Notes under the pieces: generated by a model | The model's database searches: none | What the model saw: the letters and a program-made list of their open reading frames with translations, nothing else | What the model was told of the DNA's origin: nothing | Program-made: the position numbers and the translations under genes | Part shown: positions 1 to 5,302 of the stretch, in pieces | Layout of the letters: each line of letters opens with the position of its first letter | How positions within the stretch are numbered: the stretch's first letter is position 1 | Source of the DNA: Actinomycetes bacterium | GTDB taxonomy: Bacteria; Actinomycetota; Acidimicrobiia; Acidimicrobiales; Acidimicrobiaceae | Reading direction: 5' to 3' | Length of the DNA: 5,302 bases | Assembly (NCBI GenBank): GCA_021823385.1 | Contig: JAKAOC010000204.1 | Coordinates: 1-5,302, forward strand

Positions 1-593
1 CCCGGAAGGTCCTTGGTCTCCGCGACGATCAGCGAGAGCCCCTTGGCCCCGGGCTCGTCGCTGGTGCGGGCGACGATGACGAGGATGTCGCAGAGACTGC
101 CGTTGGAGATGAATGTCTTTGATCCGTTGATGACGTAGCTGTCCCCGTCTCGGACGGCGCGGGTCCGAACCCTCTGCAGATCGGAGCCGGCGTCGGGCTC
201 GGTCATGGCGATGGCACCGATCTGCTCCCCGCTGGCCATTCCCGGCAACCAGCGCCTCTTCTGCTCCTCGGTCCCGAATGCAAGGAGATAGTGGGCCACG
301 ATTGGGCTGTGCACCAGGTTCAGCCAGGCGTCGTCGGCCACCCTGGCCTGCTCGGCAAGGATGACGGCCTCGTGCGCAAAGGTGCCGCCTCCTCCCCCGT
401 ACTGCTCGGGGATGCTTATGCAGAGCAGCCCGGCGTCTCCGGCCTTTCGCCAGAATTCGCGGTCCACGGAGTGCTGTGCGGCCCATCGCTCCTCGTTGGG
501 CACCATCTCCTTGGCCAGGAAAGCACGCGCCAGGTCGGCCAGCTGGTCCATCTCCCCGGTCATCCAAGGGGATCGGTAGTCGTCGAGGATCAT
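1..593 (-). CDS. Acyl-CoA dehydrogenase, N-terminal part (runs off the left edge)
   Basis: The enzyme family is FAD-dependent and oxidises an acyl-CoA to the trans-2-enoyl-CoA, passing electrons to electron-transfer flavoprotein in the cytoplasm. I translated 197 residues by hand from the reverse strand. They cover the N-terminal helical domain (about 1-120, with EQYGGGG at 64-70 and AFGTEEQKRRWLPG at 105-118) and the start of the middle beta domain. AMTEPDAGSD at 129-138 matches the first family signature and contacts flavin and substrate. VINGSKTFISNG at 154-165 is the next conserved block and, with SLCDILVIVA, resembles the long-chain or FadE type. Arg141 stands where a small residue usually ends the signature. 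The catalytic glutamate and C-terminal domain lie outside the window. The start is ATG at 593, preceded by GGGAG at 604-600 with six bases between. It follows the ligase on the same strand after a 396-base gap, so co-transcription is uncertain. Family is secure; chain-length specificity is not. Confidence 0.93.
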   Translation of the reverse strand, partial: MILDDYRSPWMTGEMDQLADLARAFLAKEMVPNEERWAAQHSVDREFWRKAGDAGLLCISIPEQYGGGGGTFAHEAVILAEQARVADDAWLNLVHSPIVAHYLLAFGTEEQKRRWLPGMASGEQIGAIAMTEPDAGSDLQRVRTRAVRDGDSYVINGSKTFISNGSLCDILVIVARTSDEPGAKGLSLIVAETKDLP

Positions 594-989
594 GTGTTTC
601 TCCCATTCATCGATCAAATCGAGTGCGCTTTCGGCGCGAGCGGGCGACGCCTCTCCGTGCGTCAGGGGGTGCTCGAGTCCTGAGGTGTCAGCGTCCCAAC
701 CCGTGGGTCACTGCCTTGAAGTGGATGGTACCGCGGGAATGGGCCGCCTCGCCACTTACGACCTCCGCCAGGGGACCGGCCCGCGTTCGCCGATGGCGCC
801 GGCGGGCGGAGCGATCCCAATGCTCCCAAAGGCCCGGGGTGGTCCCGCCTCGCTCCCGGGACGGCTTGGCGATAGCCATGACCACAGCGCATTTGGATTA
901 TTCGAGGCGAACGATCTCCATCGCGGACTCCTGATTCGGAAGAGCTCCTCCTCCCTTGGCTTGGACCGGTCGCGCCAGACGGCACTCCG
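594..989. other. 396-base gap between ligase and acyl-CoA dehydrogenase genes
   Basis: No recognisable gene family, tRNA or known RNA motif is seen here. Both strands carry open frames, but the translations are arginine-, proline- and glycine-rich and mostly look like high-GC chance ORFs. The exception worth noting is the minus-strand frame at 688-921, listed separately. Short GC-rich inverted repeats occur, such as GGAGC (808-812) with GCTCC (822-826) and GTCCC (842-846) with GGGAC (858-862). None is followed by a T run on either strand, so no intrinsic terminator is called after the ligase. The dehydrogenase promoter, if it has its own, should lie in the right-to-left approach to 593, but I see no clear -35/-10 pair. 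Confidence 0.5.
688..921 (-). pseudogene. Doubtful small ORF with a good start, interrupted by an early stop
   Basis: On the minus strand AGGAG (932-928) precedes ATG (921) by six bases, the same geometry as the two enzyme genes on this strand. That start reads only seven codons, MEIVRLE, before TAA at 900-898. The same frame then stays open for a further stretch: a GTG at 885 and an ATG at 879 begin about 65 codons ending in TGA at 690-688. Roughly three quarters of those codons end in G or C, as in the neighbouring genes. The product (for example GLWEHWDRSARR, then AEVVSGEAAHSRGTIHFK) matches no family I recognise, and neither the GTG nor the ATG has a ribosome-binding site. It could be a small gene inactivated by a stop, a sequencing error, a short leader ORF, or chance in GC-rich DNA. 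Chance is quite possible. Confidence 0.22.
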
Positions 990-2513
990 TTAGCGGTTTA
1001 GGTCTTGTCTGAGCTGGTACTTGAGGATCTTCCCGGATGGATTGCGAGGGATCTCCGCAAAGCGAAGCTCCCGTGGGAGCTTGTAGTCGGCGATGAGCGT
1101 CCGGCCGAATTCGCGCAACTCCTCCAATGTCAGCTCGGCTCCGGGCCGGAGGGTCACAACCGCAATCACCGTCTCCCCGAACTCCTCCGACGGGCGGCTG
1201 ATGACGGCGATGTCCCCAACCGCGGGATGCCCGGCCAGGGCGTTTTCCACCTCCACGGAGTAGATGTTGCGCCCTCCGCTGATGATCATGTCCTTCAGCC
1301 GGTCGACGAGAGTGATGTAGCCTTCGGCGTCGATACGGGCGATGTCCCCGGTGTGCACCCAGCCATCCCGGACCGTCTCGGCGGTTGCCTCCGGCTTGCG
1401 CCAGTATCGCTTCATCATGGTCTCGCCGCGCATGATCATCTCTCCTGTCTCACCAGGGGTAACGTCGTTTCCTTTCCCGTCCACTATGCGGACCTCGGTG
1501 TTGGGAATTGCGCTTCGGCCGCTCGCCTCCGGGTGCGCCATTACCTCGTCGTGCGTGAGGACAATACCTCCCGGCCCACCTTCGGTTTGGCCACAGGCCT
1601 GGACCACGCGCGCGCCGGGAATCGCCTCCAGCAGGGCCCGGGCCGTGGTCGCCGGCATGGGGGCGGCGCCGTACATGCAGGTGCGCAGACTCGAGAGGTC
1701 CCGCGTTCTGATTGAAGGGGAGCGGAGCATGAAGGTGTACATGGTCGGCACCCCGAAGAAAAAGGTGGTACGTTCGCTTTCGATCGCCTCCAGCACGACC
1801 TCCGGGTCGAAGGCCGGCAAGATGACGTGCGTCGCACCAAGCATGACGCCATGCAGAAGAAGCATGTTGAGCGCAGCTGAGTGATAGAGCGGCGCCGCGT
1901 GCAGGAAGCGTTCACCGTCGAGGGTGCCTATGCCCATGCTCGTGTTCTGGCCGACCCAGATGACGCGGTGATGGTCAAAGAGCGCTCCCTTGGGCCGTCC
2001 CGTGGTACCTGAGGTGTAAATGATGAGCGCGTCGTCATCCTCGAATACGTCGACCTCCACCGGGTCGGGCCGGTTGGTCGCGGCAATCTCCAGGATGTCC
2101 TGGTAGCCGGCCGCCGCACCCAGCGACCATGCGGCCGCCTCGCCATCATGGTCGGGGAGCGCCTCCCAGGCGCGGATCGTCGCTTCGACCTCCGGGCCGA
2201 AAAGCAGGATTCGCGACCCGGAGTCGCGGACCAGGTAGTCGAGTTCGGGAGGAGCCGAGCGTGGATTGACCGGGACGACGATTGCACCGAGACGGAGGCC
2301 GGCGTAGACGGCGATGACGAAGTTGTCGCTATTCCCCGAGATGACGAGTACCCGGTCGCCCTTGGCCAGGCCGCGAGCGGCTAACACCCGTGCGAGCTGG
2401 TTTACGCGAGCATCCAACTCGACGTAGGTGTGGGTGCGGGAGCCGAACTTGAGCGCCAGGCGATTCGGCGTTCGGCGGGCGGTGGTGGCGAGGACGCCGG
2501 CAAGCGTTGGCAT
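990..2513 (-). CDS. AMP-forming fatty-acid/carboxylic-acid CoA ligase (ANL superfamily, FadD-like)
   Basis: It activates a carboxylic acid with ATP to an acyl-adenylate and transfers it to CoA in the cytoplasm. From the start chosen here the protein is 507 residues, normal for the family. The ATP-binding P-loop YTSGTTGRPKG is at 166-176, GAAPM at 282-286, and the adenine-binding GQTEGG at 308-313. TGD (388-390) holds the ribose-binding aspartate and DRLKD (404-408) is the hinge. GGRNIYSVEVE (413-423) follows, and PSGKILK (492-498) contains the adenylate-forming lysine, Lys495. ATG at 2513 is chosen because GGGAG lies six bases upstream; an in-frame ATG at 2558 would add 15 residues but has no ribosome-binding site. 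It is divergent from the hydrolase and upstream of the acyl-CoA dehydrogenase, which fits a beta-oxidation-type route. Motifs do not settle the substrate: medium- or long-chain fatty, aromatic or branched acids are all possible. Confidence 0.95.
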   Translation of the reverse strand: MPTLAGVLATTARRTPNRLALKFGSRTHTYVELDARVNQLARVLAARGLAKGDRVLVISGNSDNFVIAVYAGLRLGAIVVPVNPRSAPPELDYLVRDSGSRILLFGPEVEATIRAWEALPDHDGEAAAWSLGAAAGYQDILEIAATNRPDPVEVDVFEDDDALIIYTSGTTGRPKGALFDHHRVIWVGQNTSMGIGTLDGERFLHAAPLYHSAALNMLLLHGVMLGATHVILPAFDPEVVLEAIESERTTFFFGVPTMYTFMLRSPSIRTRDLSSLRTCMYGAAPMPATTARALLEAIPGARVVQACGQTEGGPGGIVLTHDEVMAHPEASGRSAIPNTEVRIVDGKGNDVTPGETGEMIMRGETMMKRYWRKPEATAETVRDGWVHTGDIARIDAEGYITLVDRLKDMIISGGRNIYSVEVENALAGHPAVGDIAVISRPSEEFGETVIAVVTLRPGAELTLEELREFGRTLIADYKLPRELRFAEIPRNPSGKILKYQLRQDLNR

Positions 2514-2519
2514 TTGCAT

Positions 2520-2524
2520 CTCCC
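2520..2524 (-). promoter_or_regulatory. Ribosome-binding site that fixes the ligase start
   Basis: GGGAG on the minus strand, six bases (ATGCAA) before the ATG at 2513. An in-frame ATG at 2519 directly abuts it and is too close. The farther ATG at 2558 has only GC-rich sequence without a purine run upstream. The spacing equals that at the acyl-CoA dehydrogenase start. Confidence 0.65.
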
Positions 2525-2696
2525 GATTCAGTCGGTACTCCCTGGGGCGGACGACCATCGGGCCGCCGAGGACGCGGCCAGGCTCCTCCCAGTATGCGTC
2601 AGGCTGAAAGGCGAAAGTGGATGTTCGCTAATTCCGATTCTCGTCCTACCGGGTGCCGAGGCGGATCCCGCAACGCCCTTCCCCAGGTCGGGCTTT

Positions 2697-2716
2697 CCCG
2701 GCATTTGCCAGGGGAG
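2697..2716. repeat. Imperfect inverted repeat in the divergent promoter region
   Basis: CCCGGCA (2698-2704) and TGCCAGGG (2707-2714) are reverse complements apart from one extra A (2711), with TT in the centre. It lies roughly midway between the two divergent starts, where a shared operator might be expected. The one-base asymmetry and the GC-rich background mean that chance is a real possibility. Confidence 0.3.
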
Positions 2717-2795
2717 GGATGTGGCCCCGCGGCCCCGGATTTCCTTTTCGCTCCGTCGCCAAATGTCGCCCCCATCCGTAGTAGCTTTGCTTGTC

Positions 2796-3479
2796 ATGGG
2801 TGAAATGATCGAATTTCCGAGCAATGGCAAGCCCGGCTCCGGCTACTTGGCCGTGCCTCAGACCGGATCCGGCCCCGGTGTCGTGGTTATGCAGGAATGG
2901 TGGGGGGTAGTCCCCCACATCAAGGACGTTTGCGACCGCTTCGCGGCCGCCGGCTTCACGGCCCTGGCGCCCGACCTCTACCACGGCAAGGTGACCACCG
3001 AACCGGACGAAGCGGGCAAGTACATGATGGCGATCGAGATCGATAGGGCCGCCAAGGACATGTCCGGGGCGGTGGACGAGCTGGTGCGGCGTACAGGGCG
3101 TGCCAAGGTCGGCGCGGTTGGCTTCTGCATGGGCGGCGGCCTGGCACTCGCCCTGGCCGTGGCGCGGCCGGACGCGGTTGCGGCGGTGGCTCCCTTCTAC
3201 GGCGTCATCGGGTGGCCCGATGCCGCTCCTGACTACGCCAGGATGACGGCCGCGGTGCAGGGGCATTACGCCGAGCACGACGACTATGCGGCGCCGCCCG
3301 CTTCACGGGCGCTCGAAGCGCAACTGAAGGACCTGGGCAAGGAGGCGGAGTTCTTCGTCTATTCGGGCACCCAGCACGCGTTCTTCAACGACACGCGGCC
3401 CGAGGTCTACGCCGCCGACGCCTCCCGCCAAGCGTGGGATAGGGTGATACCTTTCTTCCACGAGCACCTGGACGCCTGA
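2796..3479 (+). CDS. Dienelactone hydrolase-family alpha/beta hydrolase
   Basis: The family hydrolyses lactones and related esters in the cytoplasm; the type enzyme converts dienelactone to maleylacetate in chloroaromatic degradation. The 227-residue protein is close to the usual length of about 236 and spans the whole fold. The residues that act in characterised enzymes are present: Glu34 in MQEWWG (32-37), the nucleophile Cys111 in GFCMGGG (109-115), Asp162 in AEHDD (159-163), and His194 in YSGTQHAFF (189-197). Cysteine as the nucleophile supports true dienelactone hydrolase-type chemistry over a serine esterase. The start is uncertain: ATG at 2796 has no ribosome-binding site and may be leaderless, while the in-frame ATG at 2805 has only a weak GGGTG close by. 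It is divergent from the acyl-CoA ligase and 83 bases upstream of the CoA-ester lyase. No chlorocatechol or catechol genes are visible, so the substrate is open. Confidence 0.93.
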   Translation: MGEMIEFPSNGKPGSGYLAVPQTGSGPGVVVMQEWWGVVPHIKDVCDRFAAAGFTALAPDLYHGKVTTEPDEAGKYMMAIEIDRAAKDMSGAVDELVRRTGRAKVGAVGFCMGGGLALALAVARPDAVAAVAPFYGVIGWPDAAPDYARMTAAVQGHYAEHDDYAAPPASRALEAQLKDLGKEAEFFVYSGTQHAFFNDTRPEVYAADASRQAWDRVIPFFHEHLDA

Positions 3480-3526
3480 GACAGGCGGTGCCGTGCTAAT
3501 TGTGCGGCTTCGTTTGAGCAGCGGGC

Positions 3527-3555
3527 TTGAGCGCCAGCTAAGCGCTCGCTATACT
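3527..3555 (+). promoter_or_regulatory. Sigma-70-like promoter for the CoA-ester lyase, predicted leaderless
   Basis: The -35 box is TTGAGC (3527-3532, four of six consensus bases), the spacer is exactly 17 bp, and the -10 box is TATACT (3550-3555, five of six). Transcription would begin about seven bases after the -10, at or within a base of the ATG at 3563. No purine-rich ribosome-binding site exists in between (the sequence is TTTTGGA), which agrees with a leaderless message. A second TTGAGC copy lies 13 bp upstream at 3514-3519. Confidence 0.65.
3529..3547. repeat. Inverted repeat within the promoter spacer (candidate operator or weak terminator)
   Basis: GAGCGC (3529-3534) and GCGCTC (3542-3547) are perfect reverse complements separated by seven bases. 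The repeat overlaps the -35 box and fills the spacer up to the -10, the position of a repressor or MerR-type operator. It is also followed by TTTTT at 3555-3559, so it could act as a weak intrinsic terminator for the hydrolase, although the T run starts seven bases past the stem. Confidence 0.45.
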
Positions 3556-3562
3556 TTTTGGA

Positions 3563-4501
3563 ATGTCTGATCGCAGCCGTAATCTCCCGAGGCGGTCCTG
3601 CCTCTCCGTTCCTGGCTCCTCCGAGAGGTTCCTGGATAAAGCGCCGACAATCCCGGCCGACATGTCCTTCCTCGACCTGGAGGACTCCGTTGCTCCGCTC
3701 GAGAAGGAGGCGGCCCGCGGAAAGATCGTCCGTGCCATCCGTGAGCTTTCATGGGACGAGCGAGTCCTTTGCGTGAGGATCAACGCGTGGGACACGCGCT
3801 GGACCTACCAGGACGTCATCGAAGTGGTCGGCAACGCCGGCGAACGCCTCGATGAGGTCATGCTTCCCAAGGTGCAGTGCGCGGCCGACGTGCAGGCGCT
3901 GGACCGCCTGCTCACGCAAGTTGAGATCAACTCCGGGCTGCCGGTGGGCCACATAGGGATCGAGGCCCAGATCGAGTCCACCCGGGGGCTCATCAACGTC
4001 GAGGAGATATGTGCGGCGTCCCCGCGCCTCGAGACTGTCGTCTTCGGGCCGGCCGACTTCGCCGCCTCCATGGAGATGCCGGTCCTCACCGGCGGCATCC
4101 AGATCCCCGAGTATCCGGGCGATCACTTCCATTACGTCTTTTCCAAGATCCTCATGGCGGGTCGTGCGAACGGCCTGCAGGTCATCGACGGCCCCTACCT
4201 GAAGATCAAGGACTCGGACGGCCTTCGCGACTACTGCCAGCGCACCGCCACGCTTGGCTACGACGGCAAGTGGGCGCTACATCCTGACCAGGTGGCGATC
4301 ATCAATCAGGTCTACCTGCCCACTCAGGAGCAATACGATCGCGCCTGGGCGATACTTGATGCCTACCGCGAGGCCACCGAAGGTGACCGCAAGGGGGCGG
4401 TCATGTTCGGTGACGAGATGATCGACGAGGCCAGCCGCAAGATGGCGATAAAGTTCGTCTCCCGCGGTGAGCGAGCGGGCATGGTCCGCAGCGCAAGCTG
4501 A
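3563..4501 (+). CDS. HpcH/HpaI aldolase/citrate lyase-family CoA-ester lyase (malyl-CoA lyase/CitE-like)
   Basis: The family cleaves or forms carbon-carbon bonds in beta-hydroxyacyl-CoA esters such as malyl-CoA, beta-methylmalyl-CoA or citramalyl-CoA, giving acetyl- or propionyl-CoA plus glyoxylate or pyruvate, with Mg2+, on a TIM barrel. The 312 residues are a full-length protein. Visible motifs are RRSCLSVPGS (10-19), DLEDSV (38-43), VRIN with Arg72 (71-74) and LPKV (101-104). GIEAQIES (132-139) holds the likely metal ligand Glu138 and FGPADF (161-166) the second, Asp165. RANGLQVIDGP (201-211) and GKWALHP (235-241) resemble the malyl-/methylmalyl-CoA lyase branch. FGDEMID (282-288) holds Asp288, aligned by inference with the catalytic aspartate of malyl-CoA and citramalyl-CoA lyases. 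No citF or citD partner is present, so it is unlikely to be a subunit of citrate lyase. Expression is probably from the promoter at 3527-3555, with a leaderless start. The exact substrate is unresolved. Confidence 0.93.
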   Translation: MSDRSRNLPRRSCLSVPGSSERFLDKAPTIPADMSFLDLEDSVAPLEKEAARGKIVRAIRELSWDERVLCVRINAWDTRWTYQDVIEVVGNAGERLDEVMLPKVQCAADVQALDRLLTQVEINSGLPVGHIGIEAQIESTRGLINVEEICAASPRLETVVFGPADFAASMEMPVLTGGIQIPEYPGDHFHYVFSKILMAGRANGLQVIDGPYLKIKDSDGLRDYCQRTATLGYDGKWALHPDQVAIINQVYLPTQEQYDRAWAILDAYREATEGDRKGAVMFGDEMIDEASRKMAIKFVSRGERAGMVRSAS

Positions 4502-4511
4502 GCCAAGCTTC

Positions 4512-4544
4512 GGGGGCCGGGCCGCTTCTGCGGGCCCGGCCCTC
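4512..4544. terminator. Strong GC hairpin between convergent genes
   Basis: The arms 4512-4525 and 4530-4544 pair over about 14 positions, including one G-T wobble, with a single bulged G (4534) and a TTCT loop (4526-4529). It starts ten bases after the lyase stop and ends twelve bases before the stop of the membrane protein on the other strand. That position fits a bidirectional transcription end. No T run follows on either strand, so it is not a classic intrinsic terminator; Rho-dependent or hairpin-only termination is likely. Confidence 0.65.
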
Positions 4545-4556
4545 TGTCATTTCCGG

Positions 4557-5302
4557 CTAGACGCGCCTGAAGACGCGGCCCAGCACCACGAATACGCCAC
4601 CGCCTATTAAGAGTGCCGCGTAAGTGGATATGGCAGGTCCACCGATTGCCCGCAGCACCTGGGATACCACCGGCGCCCAGGACGCGTTGGTGAGCGGGAT
4701 GATCACGGTGGGGGCTATCCAGAAGATGAGCGCCTCCATGAAGCTCATCACCACCAGCCAGATTCCTATCTGGGTCAGGACGGTCGAGCGTCTTGGCGCA
4801 ATGAGCAGGGCGACCACCGCCAGCCCGATTGCCAACAGCATGGCATACTTCTCGATGGTGCCTATGTTGCGGTAAAGCTTGCCGAGATCGGGCAGGGTGG
4901 TCCCTGGGATTGACACCTGCAGGGCGGCGCCTTGCTGGCTGATGAGCGTCGATAGCTGGGGATTCACAGCCAGCAGGTTCTCGGCCACCGCATCGGCAAG
5001 TACCGGGCCACCGAAGGTCAGGCTCCCGGGGTATTGGCCGATAATGTGCTGCTGCGCGTGGTCCATGGCCGTGGCGAACTCCTGCTGCACCGCCTTGTTC
5101 AGCAGTGCCGCCTGGAGTGCCGTGTTGACCTGGTCAGCGGCGCTCTTTGAGAACGCGCCGGTGTTTCCGTAGGCAGCCATGGTGATGGCATTGGCGATCG
5201 ACGTCCGCACGGTCGGACTTGCCAGCGCGGCTTCGGTGGCGTTTGCGAAGCGCCCCGGCGCGAAGAAGCTCTGGTCGAAAAGGTAGGAGGTGACCGCCAC
5301 CC
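4557..5302 (-). CDS. Membrane protein with an extracytoplasmic helical domain and three C-terminal membrane helices (5' end beyond the window)
   Basis: I do not recognise a named family. The visible 247 residues have two parts. Residues 1-150 are soluble, Ala-, Gln- and Asn-rich and probably helical, with no cysteine and no catalytic motif. Then come three hydrophobic segments at about 152-168, 177-202 and 223-243. Charges after the first (APRRS) and last (GRVFRRV) suggest those ends are cytoplasmic, which places the long N-terminal part outside the cell. A domain outside usually needs a signal peptide or first membrane helix, and none is seen, so the real start probably lies past the right edge. 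The GTG at 5300 is the first possible start in view but is likely internal. The LFDQSFF...TVRTSIANAI pattern near the start resembles hypothetical membrane proteins of high-GC bacteria, from memory only. The gene converges on the lyase with a hairpin between, so it is a separate unit; its role is unknown. Confidence 0.85.
   Translation of the reverse strand, partial: VAVTSYLFDQSFFAPGRFANATEAALASPTVRTSIANAITMAAYGNTGAFSKSAADQVNTALQAALLNKAVQQEFATAMDHAQQHIIGQYPGSLTFGGPVLADAVAENLLAVNPQLSTLISQQGAALQVSIPGTTLPDLGKLYRNIGTIEKYAMLLAIGLAVVALLIAPRRSTVLTQIGIWLVVMSFMEALIFWIAPTVIIPLTNASWAPVVSQVLRAIGGPAISTYAALLIGGGVFVVLGRVFRRV

Larger units (their letters stand above)
2514..2795. promoter_or_regulatory. Divergent intergenic region between ligase and hydrolase genes
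   Basis: The two genes are transcribed away from each other, so both promoters should lie in these 282 bases. For the ligase, minus-strand CATACT at 2596-2591 is a weak -10 candidate in a locally AT-richer stretch (about 2600-2645), with no good -35. For the hydrolase, TAGCTT at 2782-2787 is a weak -10 candidate ending eight bases before the ATG, also without a matching -35. An imperfect inverted repeat at 2697-2716 is listed separately. An open plus-strand frame extends from 2430 into the hydrolase, but it overlaps the ligase and carries no hydrolase-family sequence before 2796. Confidence 0.5.

Noticed and set aside
808..862. Structured RNA or riboswitch upstream of the dehydrogenase
   Set aside because: The stems are only five base pairs long with long loops in GC-rich DNA, and no conserved riboswitch core was recognised.
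291..993. Plus-strand open frames over the dehydrogenase and the gap
   Set aside because: They overlap the confirmed dehydrogenase antisense, have skewed Arg/Pro/Ser composition and no recognisable domain.
1005..1884. Plus-strand open frames of 236 and 180 codons across the ligase
   Set aside because: They are antisense shadows of a gene with complete ANL motifs; the translations show no family features.
2523..2535. CCGATTCAGTCGG as an operator at the ligase start
   Set aside because: Only the outer four bases of each arm pair and nine of thirteen positions are symmetric, so chance is the simpler explanation.
2514..2558. Ligase start at the ATG at 2558
   Set aside because: It has no ribosome-binding site, and its 15 extra residues (MVVRPREYRLNREMQ) precede the normal family start; GGGAG is ideally placed for the ATG at 2513.
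2430..2795. Long 5' extension of the hydrolase frame to an ATG at 2430, giving 349 residues
   Set aside because: The added part overlaps the ligase gene antisense, has no hydrolase-family sequence, and the 227-residue protein from 2796 already contains the complete fold and usual length.
2646..3278. Minus-strand 210-codon frame opposite the hydrolase
   Set aside because: It is a His/Gly/Arg-rich shadow of the hydrolase, whose catalytic residues are all intact on the plus strand.

Overview
The window is a high-GC (mostly G/C at third codon positions) bacterial chromosomal segment. It carries four genes of CoA-linked acid catabolism and one membrane protein. The gene families, the GC-rich codon use and a candidate leaderless promoter suggest an actinobacterium or another high-GC soil or aquatic lineage such as Chloroflexota or Dormibacterota. 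The lineage is an inference. No rRNA, tRNA, CRISPR array, insertion sequence or prophage gene is visible.

Layout. Minus strand, left part: an AMP-forming acyl-CoA ligase (990-2513) lies upstream of an acyl-CoA dehydrogenase (1-593, which runs off the left edge). A gap of about 396 bases separates them and holds at most a doubtful small, possibly broken ORF. Plus strand, centre: a dienelactone hydrolase-family protein (2796-3479) is transcribed divergently from the ligase across a 282-base intergenic region. It is followed by a CitE/malyl-CoA lyase-type CoA-ester lyase (3563-4501) with its own well-formed promoter. A strong GC-rich hairpin (4512-4544) separates the lyase from a convergent minus-strand membrane protein (4557 to beyond the right edge).

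How the genes may work together. The ligase would charge a carboxylic acid with CoA, the dehydrogenase would introduce an alpha,beta double bond, and the lyase would cleave a beta-hydroxy dicarboxyl-CoA ester such as malyl-, beta-methylmalyl- or citramalyl-CoA into smaller CoA esters plus an oxoacid. The hydrolase could open a lactone or hydrolyse an ester feeding the same route. Each enzyme family is clear; the substrates and the idea of one shared pathway are inferences.

The most notable signal is in translation and transcription initiation. The two minus-strand enzyme genes begin with the same arrangement (GGGAG, six bases, ATG). The plus-strand lyase has no ribosome-binding site: a sigma-70-like promoter (TTGAGC, 17 bp, TATACT) ends seven bases before its ATG, which predicts a leaderless mRNA. 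A perfect 6-bp inverted repeat sits between the -35 and -10 boxes. I found no convincing new multi-gene defence or mobile system here.
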